DNA of 64,000 bases from Pedobacter sp. ISL-64 (GTDB taxonomy: Bacteria; Bacteroidota; Bacteroidia; Sphingobacteriales; Sphingobacteriaceae), in NCBI RefSeq assembly GCF_018613605.1, contig NZ_JAGGPU010000026.1:27813-91812 (forward strand), given 5' to 3'. Positions 43,491 through 51,233 of the stretch are shown piece after piece. Position 1 is the stretch's first letter, and every line of letters begins with the position of its first letter. The position numbers and the translations under genes were made by a program. The notes under the pieces were generated by a model that was not told the DNA's origin, ran no database searches, and saw only the letters and a program-made list of their open reading frames with translations.

Positions 43491-44822
43491 TCTTGCAAAA
43501 GTTAGGCGTTTTCCAATCTGATCGGTCGTAAATTTGCCATTTTGATAAGCCAGGTTTCCTGATACAAAAGTGTGGGTAATACTTGCCTGGAAGGTATCTC
43601 CATCGAACGGACTCCAACCACATTTATAGAAATTATTAAGTTTGGTTACTGTCCAGGAATCTTTCAGGTCTACCAACACTAGGTCTGCCCAATACCCTTC
43701 ACGGATGAAACCGCGTTTTTCGATATCAAAACAGATGGCCAGGTTGTGTGCTGTTTTTTCTACGATTTTCTCTAAAGAGATTTTGCCCTGTAAATGCATT
43801 TCTAACAAGGCCGGTAATGCATGCTGTACCAATGGACCTCCAGATGGGGCTTGAGCGTAAGGCTGCTGCTTTTCTGCTAATGTGTGTGGCGCGTGATCTG
43901 TTGCAATTACGTCAATATAATCTTCAAGGACACCTTTAAGCACACCTTTTTGATCATCTTCGGTTTTTACCGCAGGGTTCCATTTAATGAAATTTCCTTT
44001 TGAAGCGTAATCTTTATCGTTAAACCAAAGGTGGTGCACACAAGCTTCAGCCGTAATTTTTTTATCCTTTAGCGCGGTAATATTATCAAATAGTGCTATT
44101 TCTTTTGCAGTAGAAATATGTAAGATATGCAAGCGGGTTTGATAAGTTTTAGCCAGTTCGACCGCTAATGATGAAGATTTATAACAGGCCTCTGCACTGC
44201 GGATCAAAGGGTGCATCTCTATCGTTAAATCTTCGTTGTATTTGGTTTTAAATTCGGCCAGATTATGCCGAATGGTTGCTTCATCTTCACAATGGGTAGC
44301 CACTAATATCGGTGCCTTACTAAAAATGTTTTCTAAGGTTTTTTCGTTATCCACCAGCATATTTCCTGTTGATGAACCCATAAAAACTTTAATCCCGCAA
44401 ACATTTTTAGGATCGGTTTTTAAAACCTCTTCAATATTGTCATTACTGGCCCCCATATAAAACGAATAATTCGCTAACGAAGTTTGGGCAGCAATTTCAT
44501 ATTTATCGGTTAATAAGCTTTGTGTTAAGGTATTGGGCACCGTATTGGGCATTTCCATGAAAGAGGTAATTCCTCCGGCTACAGCGGCCATGCTTTCGGT
44601 AAAAATATCGGCTTTATGAGTTAAGCCTGGTTCGCGAAAATGTACCTGATCGTCAATCATCCCTGGTAAAAGGTATTGTCCTTCTGCGTTAATTTCTTGC
44701 GCATCGGGTGCGGATAGATTTTGACCGATTTTGGCTATCAATCCATCTTTTATCAATACATCGGCAACAATTTTTTGTCCTTCATTTACAATTGTGGCAG
44801 CTTTTATCAGGTAAGTATTCAT
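43488..44822 (-). CDS. pyrC: Dihydroorotase, QxH type
   Basis: Amidohydrolase that cyclises carbamoyl aspartate to dihydroorotate in pyrimidine synthesis. Recognised by GMIDDQVHFREPGLTHK (residues 54-70), MEMPNTVPNT near 92, a carboxylated-Lys-type segment CGIKVFMGSSTGNML near 145, ATHCEDEA near 177, LHILHIST near 233 and ATDHAPHT near 308. The usual DxHxH reads DxQxH here (Gln59, His61), a replacement I recall as standard for Bacteroidota enzymes. The length of 444 residues is normal. The promoter at 44828-44835 gives a near-leaderless start. Confidence 0.93.
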   Translation of the reverse strand: MNTYLIKAATIVNEGQKIVADVLIKDGLIAKIGQNLSAPDAQEINAEGQYLLPGMIDDQVHFREPGLTHKADIFTESMAAVAGGITSFMEMPNTVPNTLTQSLLTDKYEIAAQTSLANYSFYMGASNDNIEEVLKTDPKNVCGIKVFMGSSTGNMLVDNEKTLENIFSKAPILVATHCEDEATIRHNLAEFKTKYNEDLTIEMHPLIRSAEACYKSSSLAVELAKTYQTRLHILHISTAKEIALFDNITALKDKKITAEACVHHLWFNDKDYASKGNFIKWNPAVKTEDDQKGVLKGVLEDYIDVIATDHAPHTLAEKQQPYAQAPSGGPLVQHALPALLEMHLQGKISLEKIVEKTAHNLAICFDIEKRGFIREGYWADLVLVDLKDSWTVTKLNNFYKCGWSPFDGDTFQASITHTFVSGNLAYQNGKFTTDQIGKRLTFAR

Positions 44823-44827
44823 GGTTT

Positions 44828-44835
44828 CAAAGGTA
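44828..44835 (-). promoter_or_regulatory. -7 promoter element of pyrC, leaderless spacing
   Basis: TACCTTTG on the minus strand matches TAnnTTTG and ends 5 nt before the ATG at 44822. A 7-bp AGA-type word array (44841-44875) abuts it upstream. Confidence 0.6.
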
Positions 44836-45115
44836 AAAATAGATTTGAGAAGTTAGATAGGAGATTTGAGAATTTTGACACGCTAATTTGGCGGATGAAA
44901 GGTGCTGAACTGAGTTTAATGTTACTGTTTTTGGTTAAATAAACCTGATAGTAGTGGACATCCCGATTTTCATCGGGATAAAACGGATAGCAGGGCTGCC
45001 CGAACCGAAGAATTACTGAAATTGCTTTACTCCTAATTCTGATAAAAAGAAGCTTAGATTCTGCATCTGACTGAAACCTTCTGCCTTACACCTTCTAACC
45101 GTCAACCTTAATCAC
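44836..45115. repeat. Divergent spacer: two word arrays around a family-A repeat
   Basis: No gene. Positions 44841-44875 hold five heptads beginning AGA. Positions 44940-45030 are a family-A repeat with a perfect ATCCCGAT/ATCGGGAT hairpin. Positions 45061-45109 hold seven heptads of CCTT/AACC type ending just before the helicase promoter. The spacer separates divergent pyrC and helicase genes, with one word array on each side directly upstream of each promoter. Confidence 0.7.
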
Positions 45116-45123
45116 TATCTTTG
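45116..45123 (+). promoter_or_regulatory. -7 promoter element of the DEAD-box gene, leaderless spacing
   Basis: TATCTTTG matches TAnnTTTG exactly and ends 6 nt before ATG 45130. Confidence 0.65.
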
Positions 45124-45129
45124 TGCGCT

Positions 45130-46476
45130 ATGGCAAAATCGTTCGAAGAATTTAAGTTAAACAGGCAAATTTTAAATGCAGTTGCGGATGCAGGTTACAC
45201 CGTTGCCACGCCGATACAGGAAAAAGCAATTGCACCGGTACTATCTGGACAGGATATTTTCGGTATTGCGGAAACTGGTACAGGAAAAACCGCTGCTTTT
45301 GTTTTGCCAATTTTAATGCAATTGAAATATGCTCAGGGCGATAATCCAAGAGCGCTGATTTTATCTCCAACACGCGAACTGGCAATGCAGATTGCCGAGC
45401 AGGTAAAGTTGTTTTCTACTTATACCGATTTACGTTCTTTGGTGATTTTTGGTGGAATCGGTCCGAAAACACAGAAAGAGCAAATTGCAAAAGGGGTTGA
45501 TATCCTGATTGCTACACCTGGAAGGTTCCTGGATTTATATTTAGCTGGTGATATTAATACACAGAGCCTAAAATTTTTGGTACTGGATGAAGCGGATAAA
45601 ATGATGGATATGGGCTTTATTGGCTCTATTCACCGGATTTTAGAAATCGTTCCACGTAAACGTCAGAATTTGTTGTTTTCTGCAACGATGAGCGATTTGG
45701 TGCAGAAAATTGCCGGAGATTTCTTGAATAATCCGCTTGTGATTGAGGCATCCGCGCAAGCAACCCCTGCTGCAAATGTAACGCAGGCTTTATACTATGT
45801 TCCCAATTTCAAAACGAAAATTAATTTACTACAGCATTTGCTGAAGAATGATGAGGCTTTTAATCGCCTGATCATTTTCTGTAAAACCAAAACTGTTGCT
45901 GATAATATTTACAGTTTTATTGAACGAAGATATGGTGCTGAGAATGTTCGTGTGATCCACGCTAATAAAGGACAAAATACCAGAATTAACTCCATAAATA
46001 GTTTCAAAGAAGGTAATATCAGGGTTTTAGTGGCTACGGATGTGGCAAGTAGGGGTATTGATGTAAGTGATGTAAGCCACGTAATCAATTTCGATGTGCC
46101 GATCATTATAGAAGATTATGTACACCGTATTGGCCGTACAGGTAGGGCTTTTGCCAAAGGTGATGCGATTACCTTTGCAACGGATGCCGAAAAATATTAT
46201 ATCCGCAAGATCGAAAAATTGATCCGCCAGTATATTCCTGTTGCTGAAATCCCTGAAGGCGTTTTTATTGATGAAACACCTTACGAAGAGCGCCAACATA
46301 TTGCGAAGGAAATCGATATGCAGAAACGTAAGGAAGATCCCGATTTTAAAGGGGCTTTCCATGAGAAAAAACACGCTGCTGCGATAGAAAAAAAGGTGCG
46401 AGAAAAAGCTAAAGCAAAGGCTGGTAAGCAGGTAAAGACTTTTAAAAAAGGTAAAAAATTCGATAAGAAAAAGTAA
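45130..46476 (+). CDS. DEAD-box ATP-dependent RNA helicase
   Basis: Cytoplasmic RNA helicase of 448 residues, closest in layout to RhlE/CsdA-like proteins. The motifs run in order: a Q-motif region with TPIQEKAI, motif I AETGTGKT, Ia PTRELAMQ, Ib TPGR, II VLDEADKM (DEAD), III SAT, then IV-VI with IIFCKTK, VATDVASRGID and HRIGRTGRA. The C-terminal 60 residues are Lys-rich (KKVREKAKAKAG type) for RNA contact. ATG 45130 is preferred because an upstream in-frame TTG at 45121 lies within the -7 element. The next gene overlaps its stop by one base. Confidence 0.94.
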   Translation: MAKSFEEFKLNRQILNAVADAGYTVATPIQEKAIAPVLSGQDIFGIAETGTGKTAAFVLPILMQLKYAQGDNPRALILSPTRELAMQIAEQVKLFSTYTDLRSLVIFGGIGPKTQKEQIAKGVDILIATPGRFLDLYLAGDINTQSLKFLVLDEADKMMDMGFIGSIHRILEIVPRKRQNLLFSATMSDLVQKIAGDFLNNPLVIEASAQATPAANVTQALYYVPNFKTKINLLQHLLKNDEAFNRLIIFCKTKTVADNIYSFIERRYGAENVRVIHANKGQNTRINSINSFKEGNIRVLVATDVASRGIDVSDVSHVINFDVPIIIEDYVHRIGRTGRAFAKGDAITFATDAEKYYIRKIEKLIRQYIPVAEIPEGVFIDETPYEERQHIAKEIDMQKRKEDPDFKGAFHEKKHAAAIEKKVREKAKAKAGKQVKTFKKGKKFDKKK

Positions 46477-46748
46477 TGAAGCTTAGGATTACGCCTTTAA
46501 ATATTGTTAGCGCCATCGGTTTGGGATTAGTGGCTGTAAATTTAGTTTCTGAGAAAAGCACAGCACCACGCCATGTGGATATGAGCGGCTTTTATCTCCT
46601 GATTTTAGGTTGCCTTATCCTTGTAACCTTTATTACAGATATGATTTTCCGATTCACCTTAAAAGATATTAAAAGGATCTGGGTGGTTGAATTGATATTT
46701 ATCGTTATTGCAGCTGTTTTGATGCTGATACTCCAAAAAGTAGCGTAA
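46476..46748 (+). CDS. Small three-helix membrane protein coupled to the helicase gene
   Basis: Unrecognised 90-residue protein with three hydrophobic segments (about 8-24, 38-58 and 68-86). Its ATG overlaps the helicase stop (TAATG), so it is translated from the same mRNA. No motif suggests a function. An RDIKR-type basic loop between helices 2 and 3 points to an inner-membrane location with that loop inside. Confidence 0.65.
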   Translation: MKLRITPLNIVSAIGLGLVAVNLVSEKSTAPRHVDMSGFYLLILGCLILVTFITDMIFRFTLKDIKRIWVVELIFIVIAAVLMLILQKVA

Positions 46749-46890
46749 TTAAATCGTAAAAATATCTCAACAATCTTTATCGGTGCAATCAACCAATCTG
46801 TGGAATCAAATTAAATAAGCATCTTTGCATCCGGAAAAATTAGTCGGTCTAAATCGGAGGAATCTGTTAAATCGGTGAAATCAATATTAT

Positions 46891-47226
46891 ATGAAAAAAG
46901 CAGAAATAAAAATAACCGTTGAGTTAGATGAAGGAAATAACCCAGATAATATACTTTGGGAGAGTACAGATGCTGGAAACGCTGATAAAGTGCCTGCAAA
47001 GGCTATGTTTTTATCGGTTTGGGACCACAATTATAAAAATACTTTAAAGATAGATCTTTGGACAAAGGATATGCCTGTTGATGAGATGAAACGTTTCTTC
47101 TACGAAACTTTACAAACCATGGGCGATAGCTTTTTAAAAGCCACAAACGAAACGTTGATTGTTGAAGATTTACGTGATTACTGTGCCCACTTCGCAGATA
47201 AGATGGGGATTATTGAAGGGCAGTAA
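46891..47226 (+). CDS. gldC: Gliding motility protein GldC
   Basis: Soluble protein of 111 residues matching GldC: a start of alternating strand (KAEIKITVELDE), then MFLSVWDH, the highly conserved LWTKDMPVDEMKRFF, and a helical end LRDYCAHFADKMGI. In Flavobacterium GldC supports gliding, though its exact role is unresolved. No other gld gene is adjacent; gldAFG lies 20 kb away. AATC words at exact 9-bp spacing (46852-46882) sit directly upstream of the ATG. Confidence 0.9.
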   Translation: MKKAEIKITVELDEGNNPDNILWESTDAGNADKVPAKAMFLSVWDHNYKNTLKIDLWTKDMPVDEMKRFFYETLQTMGDSFLKATNETLIVEDLRDYCAHFADKMGIIEGQ

Positions 47227-47230
47227 TCAG

Positions 47231-47272
47231 TTTGGGGTTTGGGGTTTGGAGTTTGGAGTTTGGAGTTTGGAG
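47231..47272. repeat. Exact heptanucleotide array, TTTGGGG/TTTGGAG x6
   Basis: Two TTTGGGG units followed by four TTTGGAG units, without interruption, starting 5 bp after the gldC stop. It is the cleanest of the 7-bp arrays in the window. Confidence 0.95.
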
Positions 47273-47364
47273 TTTTTGAAAAAATACAAGCAATTTAGCT
47301 TTAAAGCATCACCTATCAACAATTAATCGGTGTAATCCTATAATCAGTGTAATCATTTTCAATT

Positions 47365-47763
47365 ATGTTAGTATTAAATAAATTCAGGGCTTGGTTAGGC
47401 ATTTTGTTATGTGTTATTGCAGGTTTCTGCCCAATGTTAAAAGTACCCATTAAAGGCAATTGGAATTTATATCAATCCGATGCACGTTTGTTTTTAATTA
47501 CTTATGCCATTATCGCTATTTCTGTGCTGGTCCTGTTCATCAGAAAAGTGGGTGCTTTTAAGTTTATGAGTTTTGTAATGGCTATCTGGTATGTTTTAGC
47601 GGTAGTTGCTGTTTATTTTACTGCAAATAATTACACTAAATATGGCTTTGCCAATAAACTTATCGGTAAAGTTGTTCATTTCCAGTGGGGCTGGATTGTA
47701 CTTTTGGTAGGTGTTATATTTATGCTTTTCAGTGTAAAACGTGGTGAAAAAATTACCGCTTAA
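47365..47763 (+). CDS. Small four-helix membrane protein
   Basis: Unrecognised 132-residue protein with four predicted helices (about 8-24, 42-60, 66-86 and 107-124). The first loop, KVPIKGNWNLYQSDARL, is probably periplasmic. No known family motif is seen. AATC words with 8-9 bp spacing (47325-47354) lie between the gldC array and the ATG, which otherwise lacks a visible promoter. It could be expressed with gldC. Convergent with the cupin gene. Confidence 0.65.
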   Translation: MLVLNKFRAWLGILLCVIAGFCPMLKVPIKGNWNLYQSDARLFLITYAIIAISVLVLFIRKVGAFKFMSFVMAIWYVLAVVAVYFTANNYTKYGFANKLIGKVVHFQWGWIVLLVGVIFMLFSVKRGEKITA

Positions 47764-47802
47764 GCTTTTCTGCAATTGTGAGCTTAACTGGTTTTAAAAA
47801 CG

Positions 47803-48198
47803 CTAATCTGTGATAAAATAATCGTTGGTATCGTCTTCCAGGGGAATATAGATTCTTTCCCATTCATTGCCTTCTATAACTTGCCAGGTGTGCCCTTCTC
47901 CGGCCGTATCATTGGCAATGAGTATAATCCCCGGCTCGATAATAAAAGTTTCGCCATTGCTTACTGTAAACCGAAGTTTACCCTTAAGCGTAATTACGTA
48001 TTGACGCCTTGGTGCAGGATGAGGGATCTTCTCTAAAGTTGATACATCGGTTTGGGCGAAAAAATAATTTGCATTAATATGCTGACGGATAGGGATTGTA
48101 CCCGTTTCAAAAGCACATTTGTTATCTTCAGTATTAATTAAACGGATGGCTTTTATATAATTTTTAGTTGTTTCGGCTTGGTCTGTATTCATCTGCAA
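47803..48198 (-). CDS. Cupin-domain protein
   Basis: Single-domain cupin of 131 residues. A conserved barrel region covers about 55-120, with HPAPRRQYVITLKGKLRF (first cupin motif, one His) and PGIILIANDTAGEGHTW (second motif, closing His), the likely metal ligands. Substrate unknown. Its start lies 13 bp after the stop of the ogt gene on the same strand, so the two are probably cotranscribed, although no functional link between a cupin and alkylation repair is evident. Confidence 0.82.
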   Translation of the reverse strand: MQMNTDQAETTKNYIKAIRLINTEDNKCAFETGTIPIRQHINANYFFAQTDVSTLEKIPHPAPRRQYVITLKGKLRFTVSNGETFIIEPGIILIANDTAGEGHTWQVIEGNEWERIYIPLEDDTNDYFITD

Positions 48199-48211
48199 AA
48201 AAAGTATGGTT

Positions 48212-48691
48212 TTAAAATTTTAATTCAGTTTGTCCTTTTTGGGAAACTTCACGTTCGTGTTGTAGCAGCCATTGCTTACGCCATAAACCACCTGCATACC
48301 CCACCAGTTTGCCGTTACTGCCAATTACCCTATGGCATGGTACTACAATGGCAATATTGTTTTTTCCATTTGCTGCAGCAATAGCCCGTATCGCTAATGG
48401 ATTGTGTGCAGAAAATTTGGCATATGAAGTGGTTTCGCCAAAAGGTATAGTCAGTAAATTCTGCCAGACCTCCTGTTGAAATTCAGTCCCTTTTTGCTTC
48501 AACGGGAAATCAAAATCCTTTAAATCGCCTTTAAAATAATCATTTAACTGGTTGGCTACCTTTACTGTAAGTGTGTTTTCTGGTAATCCCGTAATATCCT
48601 TTTCAGCAAAAGTAATTACATGTACAAATTCGTCATCAGCTAAGATGGTTATTGCGCCAACGGGCGATGCTATAACTGATGCGTAATCCAT
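48212..48691 (-). CDS. ogt: Methylated-DNA--protein-cysteine S-methyltransferase
   Basis: DNA repair protein that moves the methyl group from O6-methylguanine to its own cysteine. The acceptor motif PCHRVIG is at about residue 118, preceded by the helix-turn-helix-type recognition segment FGETTSYAKF. The 159 residues make it a compact Ogt/Ada-C type without a separate Ada N-terminal domain. No -7 element is obvious upstream. The stop is 13 bp from the cupin start. Divergent from ccmB. Confidence 0.93.
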   Translation of the reverse strand: MDYASVIASPVGAITILADDEFVHVITFAEKDITGLPENTLTVKVANQLNDYFKGDLKDFDFPLKQKGTEFQQEVWQNLLTIPFGETTSYAKFSAHNPLAIRAIAAANGKNNIAIVVPCHRVIGSNGKLVGYAGGLWRKQWLLQHEREVSQKGQTELKF

Positions 48692-48798
48692 AATTTCCCG
48701 TGACTTCAGTGTTTCTGTGGCTAATTTCCTTTTCGCTTATTCTTAAACAAAATTACAACAATACAACAATTTAAGCGTGCAATATTTATCAATAAAAG

Positions 48799-48806
48799 TA
48801 TCTTTG
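48799..48806 (+). promoter_or_regulatory. -7 promoter element of ccmB, leaderless spacing
   Basis: TATCTTTG matches TAnnTTTG exactly and ends 5 nt before ATG 48812. An in-frame GTG at 48806 overlaps the element and cannot be the start of a normal transcript from it. Confidence 0.65.
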
Positions 48807-48811
48807 TGGTT

Positions 48812-49477
48812 ATGCAATTGGCCAAAGAGGTTAAATATTTAATTCACAAGGAAGTATTGTTAGAGTGGCGCTCCAAATATACCATTAACGGTGTATTGCT
48901 CTATGTAGTTTCTACCATTTTTACTTGTTACCTCTCTTTTGTTAGCCTGGGCGATAAATTAACATGGAATGCCTTGTTTTGGATCATCATGCTTTTCGCT
49001 TCAATTAATGGTGTATCGAAAAGTTTTTTGCAAGAAACTAAAGGCCAACAGTTGTATAGTTATATTTTGGCAAGTCCAGCTGCGGTTTTAATCTCTAAAA
49101 CGGTTTACAATACACTCCTCATGTTGGTGCTTACTACAATTGCTTTAGGTTTTTATACATTGGTTTTCGATTCTTTTACCCCGCCCGATTTAGTGATGTA
49201 TTACATAGCAGTGGTATTGGGGAGTTTAAGTTTTTCTACTGTATTTACAATGGTTTCGGCAATCGCAAGCAAAGCGGGGAATGGAGGGATGTTGATGGCT
49301 ATTTTAAGCTTCCCAATCATTATTCCGGTGTTGATCTTGTTAATTAAACTGGCCAAAAATGCAGTTGACGGCTTGCCTTGGGAGAATAGTTACGATGAAA
49401 TAGCAATGTTACTGGTGGTGAATGTACTGATGGTGGCAACGTCTTTATTGTTATTTCCTTACCTTTGGAGGGATTAA
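48812..49477 (+). CDS. ccmB: Cytochrome c maturation permease CcmB
   Basis: Integral membrane partner of CcmA in the ABC complex that releases haem-loaded CcmE from CcmC. Six hydrophobic segments are present, with the CcmB marks KEVLLEWRSKYTINGVLLY at the start, FASINGVSKSFLQETKGQQLY near residue 75 and FPIIIPVLILLIKL near 170. The length from ATG 48812 is 221 residues, typical. ccmC follows after 134 bp, then ccmD. The ATPase gene ccmA is not in this window. Confidence 0.92.
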   Translation: MQLAKEVKYLIHKEVLLEWRSKYTINGVLLYVVSTIFTCYLSFVSLGDKLTWNALFWIIMLFASINGVSKSFLQETKGQQLYSYILASPAAVLISKTVYNTLLMLVLTTIALGFYTLVFDSFTPPDLVMYYIAVVLGSLSFSTVFTMVSAIASKAGNGGMLMAILSFPIIIPVLILLIKLAKNAVDGLPWENSYDEIAMLLVVNVLMVATSLLLFPYLWRD

Positions 49478-49611
49478 AAAATGATTGAATGAGAGAATGA
49501 TTGAATTATAAAATGAGAAATTCGCAAGTATTAAATCCTTAATGATTATTTAAGACATAAGAAAAGAACATCCGTTCATTCATAACTCAACATTCAAAAT
49601 TAAATATACGC

Positions 49612-50361
49612 ATGAATAAAACTTGGTGGAAAATTTTAGGTTCGGTTTTGGTAATTTATACTGCAATAGCAGGTTTATTACTTGGGGTGCCGCATCTGGC
49701 TATTTTGAACGAAACAATCCGTAATCTGTATTTCCATGTTCCGATGTGGTTTGCCATGATTGTGCTCTTTTCGATCTCTGTTTTTTACAGTGTAAAGTCA
49801 TTAAGCAGCAAAAGTGAAATAGATGATATTAAAGCCGTAGAAAGTGTAAACGCTGGGATAGTTTTTGGCGTTTTAGGTTTAGTAACAGGTGCTATCTGGG
49901 CTAAATATACCTGGGGGCAGTTTTGGAGTTTCGATCCTAAACAGAATTTTGCTGCCATTTCAATTTTGCTCTATTTTGCCTACCTCATTCTGCGCAATGC
50001 GATAGACGAAGAACAGAAAAGAGCCAAAATTTCGGCCATTTACAATATTTTCGCCTTCCCAATGATGGTGGTATTACTTTTTGTTTTACCCCGTTTAAAA
50101 GATTCATTACACCCAGGCAATGGTGGTAACCCAGGTTTTAACAGTTACGATTTAGATAGCCGCATGCGCATGGTATTTTATCCTGCATGTTTAGGCTGGA
50201 TATTAATCGGTTATTGGGTTTATACCATCCGTTTCAGACTACGTTCAATAGAAACCATCACGAATACACCTGATTACGGTGAAATGAAAGGTGTTCGTGA
50301 TAGCTTCGTTACCTCTGAAAATCAATCAACAACAAACGAAAACAAACAACAACATAACTAA
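49612..50361 (+). CDS. ccmC: Cytochrome c maturation haem-handling protein CcmC
   Basis: Six-helix membrane protein of the haem-handling family; it presents haem to CcmE. The WWD-type domain reads WGQFWSFDPKQ (about residue 103), so the canonical WxWD core is WSFD here. External candidate haem ligands are His63-type in NLYFHVPMWF and a later HPGNGGNPG loop. The last 30 residues are an Asn/Gln/Thr-rich tail. The gap from ccmB holds ATGA-rich word arrays. ccmD starts 1 bp after the stop. Confidence 0.92.
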   Translation: MNKTWWKILGSVLVIYTAIAGLLLGVPHLAILNETIRNLYFHVPMWFAMIVLFSISVFYSVKSLSSKSEIDDIKAVESVNAGIVFGVLGLVTGAIWAKYTWGQFWSFDPKQNFAAISILLYFAYLILRNAIDEEQKRAKISAIYNIFAFPMMVVLLFVLPRLKDSLHPGNGGNPGFNSYDLDSRMRMVFYPACLGWILIGYWVYTIRFRLRSIETITNTPDYGEMKGVRDSFVTSENQSTTNENKQQHN

Positions 50362-50362
50362 A

Positions 50363-50581
50363 ATGAAGAAGATATTTTTCTCCCTGATATTAATGATGGC
50401 CGCTATGCAGTTATTTGCACAGGATAATGGAGTAGAAATGGCTGATAGCCTTCGCAGCAATGGAAAGATATATGTTGTGGTAATATGTATCGTAATTATT
50501 CTTGTAGGTTTGTTGGCCTACCTGTTCTCAATTGATAAAAGATTAAAGAAAATAGAAAAAGAAAACCAAACTGATAAATAA
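50363..50581 (+). CDS. ccmD: CcmD-family small membrane protein
   Basis: This 72-residue protein has an N-terminal signal-like helix (ending LFAQ near residue 19) and a second membrane helix at about 36-55, then a charged tail IDKRLKKIEKEN, as in the CcmD family of Bacteroidota. ATG 50363 follows the ccmC stop by 1 bp; a longer in-frame reading from 50291 runs inside ccmC and is rejected. By analogy it would sit with CcmC and help release holo-CcmE. Confidence 0.85.
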   Translation: MKKIFFSLILMMAAMQLFAQDNGVEMADSLRSNGKIYVVVICIVIILVGLLAYLFSIDKRLKKIEKENQTDK

Positions 50582-50842
50582 TAGCGTAAATACGATTCCG
50601 GTTAAAACCATATTTGGCTTTAATGGTTGGTAAATAGCTGTATTTTAAGACTAAAGTCATTATTTTTTTTGTATTTATCTGGTTGTAAAAGAGGTTTTTA
50701 CTGATTTTAAAGGCTCTAATTAAAAATACAGAGCAGTAGCAACATAAAATACCTACATAACAGTATTGTTTCTTGGTAATTTATTGATCAAGTTTGGTTA
50801 GTTATAAATTAAATCAACGGGACGATTTAGGTTAACTTTAAG

Positions 50843-50873
50843 AAGTGATCAACACAATTGGTCACTTTTTTTT
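50843..50873 (+). terminator. Strong orphan terminator between ccmD and gdhA
   Basis: AAGTGATCAA pairs with TTGGTCACTT around CACAA (one G-T wobble), followed by eight or more T. It is 262 bp past the ccmD stop, so it ends either a long ccm 3' leader or a separate small transcript. Confidence 0.85.
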
Positions 50874-51192
50874 TGTTCTGTTTTTTATTGGTATTTGCAA
50901 TATTCATAATATTGATCTGTTTTTTAGCTTCTATTTGTTGAACGTTGCAATAAAAGGCTGTTTTGAATATTTTTTTTATAATTTTTTTTAGATCAAAATA
51001 GCCTGTAGAAAACCTATAAAAATAGTCGTTTTTATGATGTAGGCTACCTAAGATATCTGCATTTAAACGTGTTTGGGTATGGTTTTCGACAGTTTTCTCC
51101 AACGGGTATAAAACCTGTTGTTGGGCTAAAATAGAATGGTGTTTGCTTTACACTAAGTCTTTTTGCATTTGGATATGTGCAGTTTTTTTAGG

Positions 51193-51200
51193 CAATTTTG
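51193..51200 (+). promoter_or_regulatory. Probable gdhA promoter
   Basis: CAATTTTG differs from TAnnTTTG at one base and lies 21 nt after a TTTG (51168-51171) that fits a -33 element. The ATG is 33 nt downstream. Confidence 0.45.
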
Positions 51201-51233
51201 CATCGAAAACTTATTCAATATAAAAAATAAATA

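Larger units (their letters stand above)
50582..51233. other. Long spacer with an orphan terminator and an inverted repeat
   Basis: No gene is supported. It holds a plus-strand terminator (50843-50873), a 12-bp inverted repeat (AGGCTGTTTTGA 50955-50966 and TCAAAATAGCCT 50993-51004, T-rich loop), and a plausible gdhA promoter (TTTG at 51168, CAATTTTG at 51193). A minus-strand reading frame at 50827-51102 has low-complexity Lys/Asn content and crosses the terminator, so it is not accepted. Confidence 0.6.

Noticed and set aside
45121..45129. TTG start for the helicase gene
   Set aside because: The TTG is part of the -7 promoter element; ATG 45130 gives the conserved start.
47231..47272. Phase-variable contingency locus in a coding frame
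   Set aside because: The heptamer array is outside any gene, after the gldC stop, so copy changes cannot shift a reading frame.
50827..51102. Minus-strand 91-codon frame between ccmD and gdhA
   Set aside because: Lys/Asn low-complexity translation, crosses a strong plus-strand terminator and an inverted repeat, and shows no domain.
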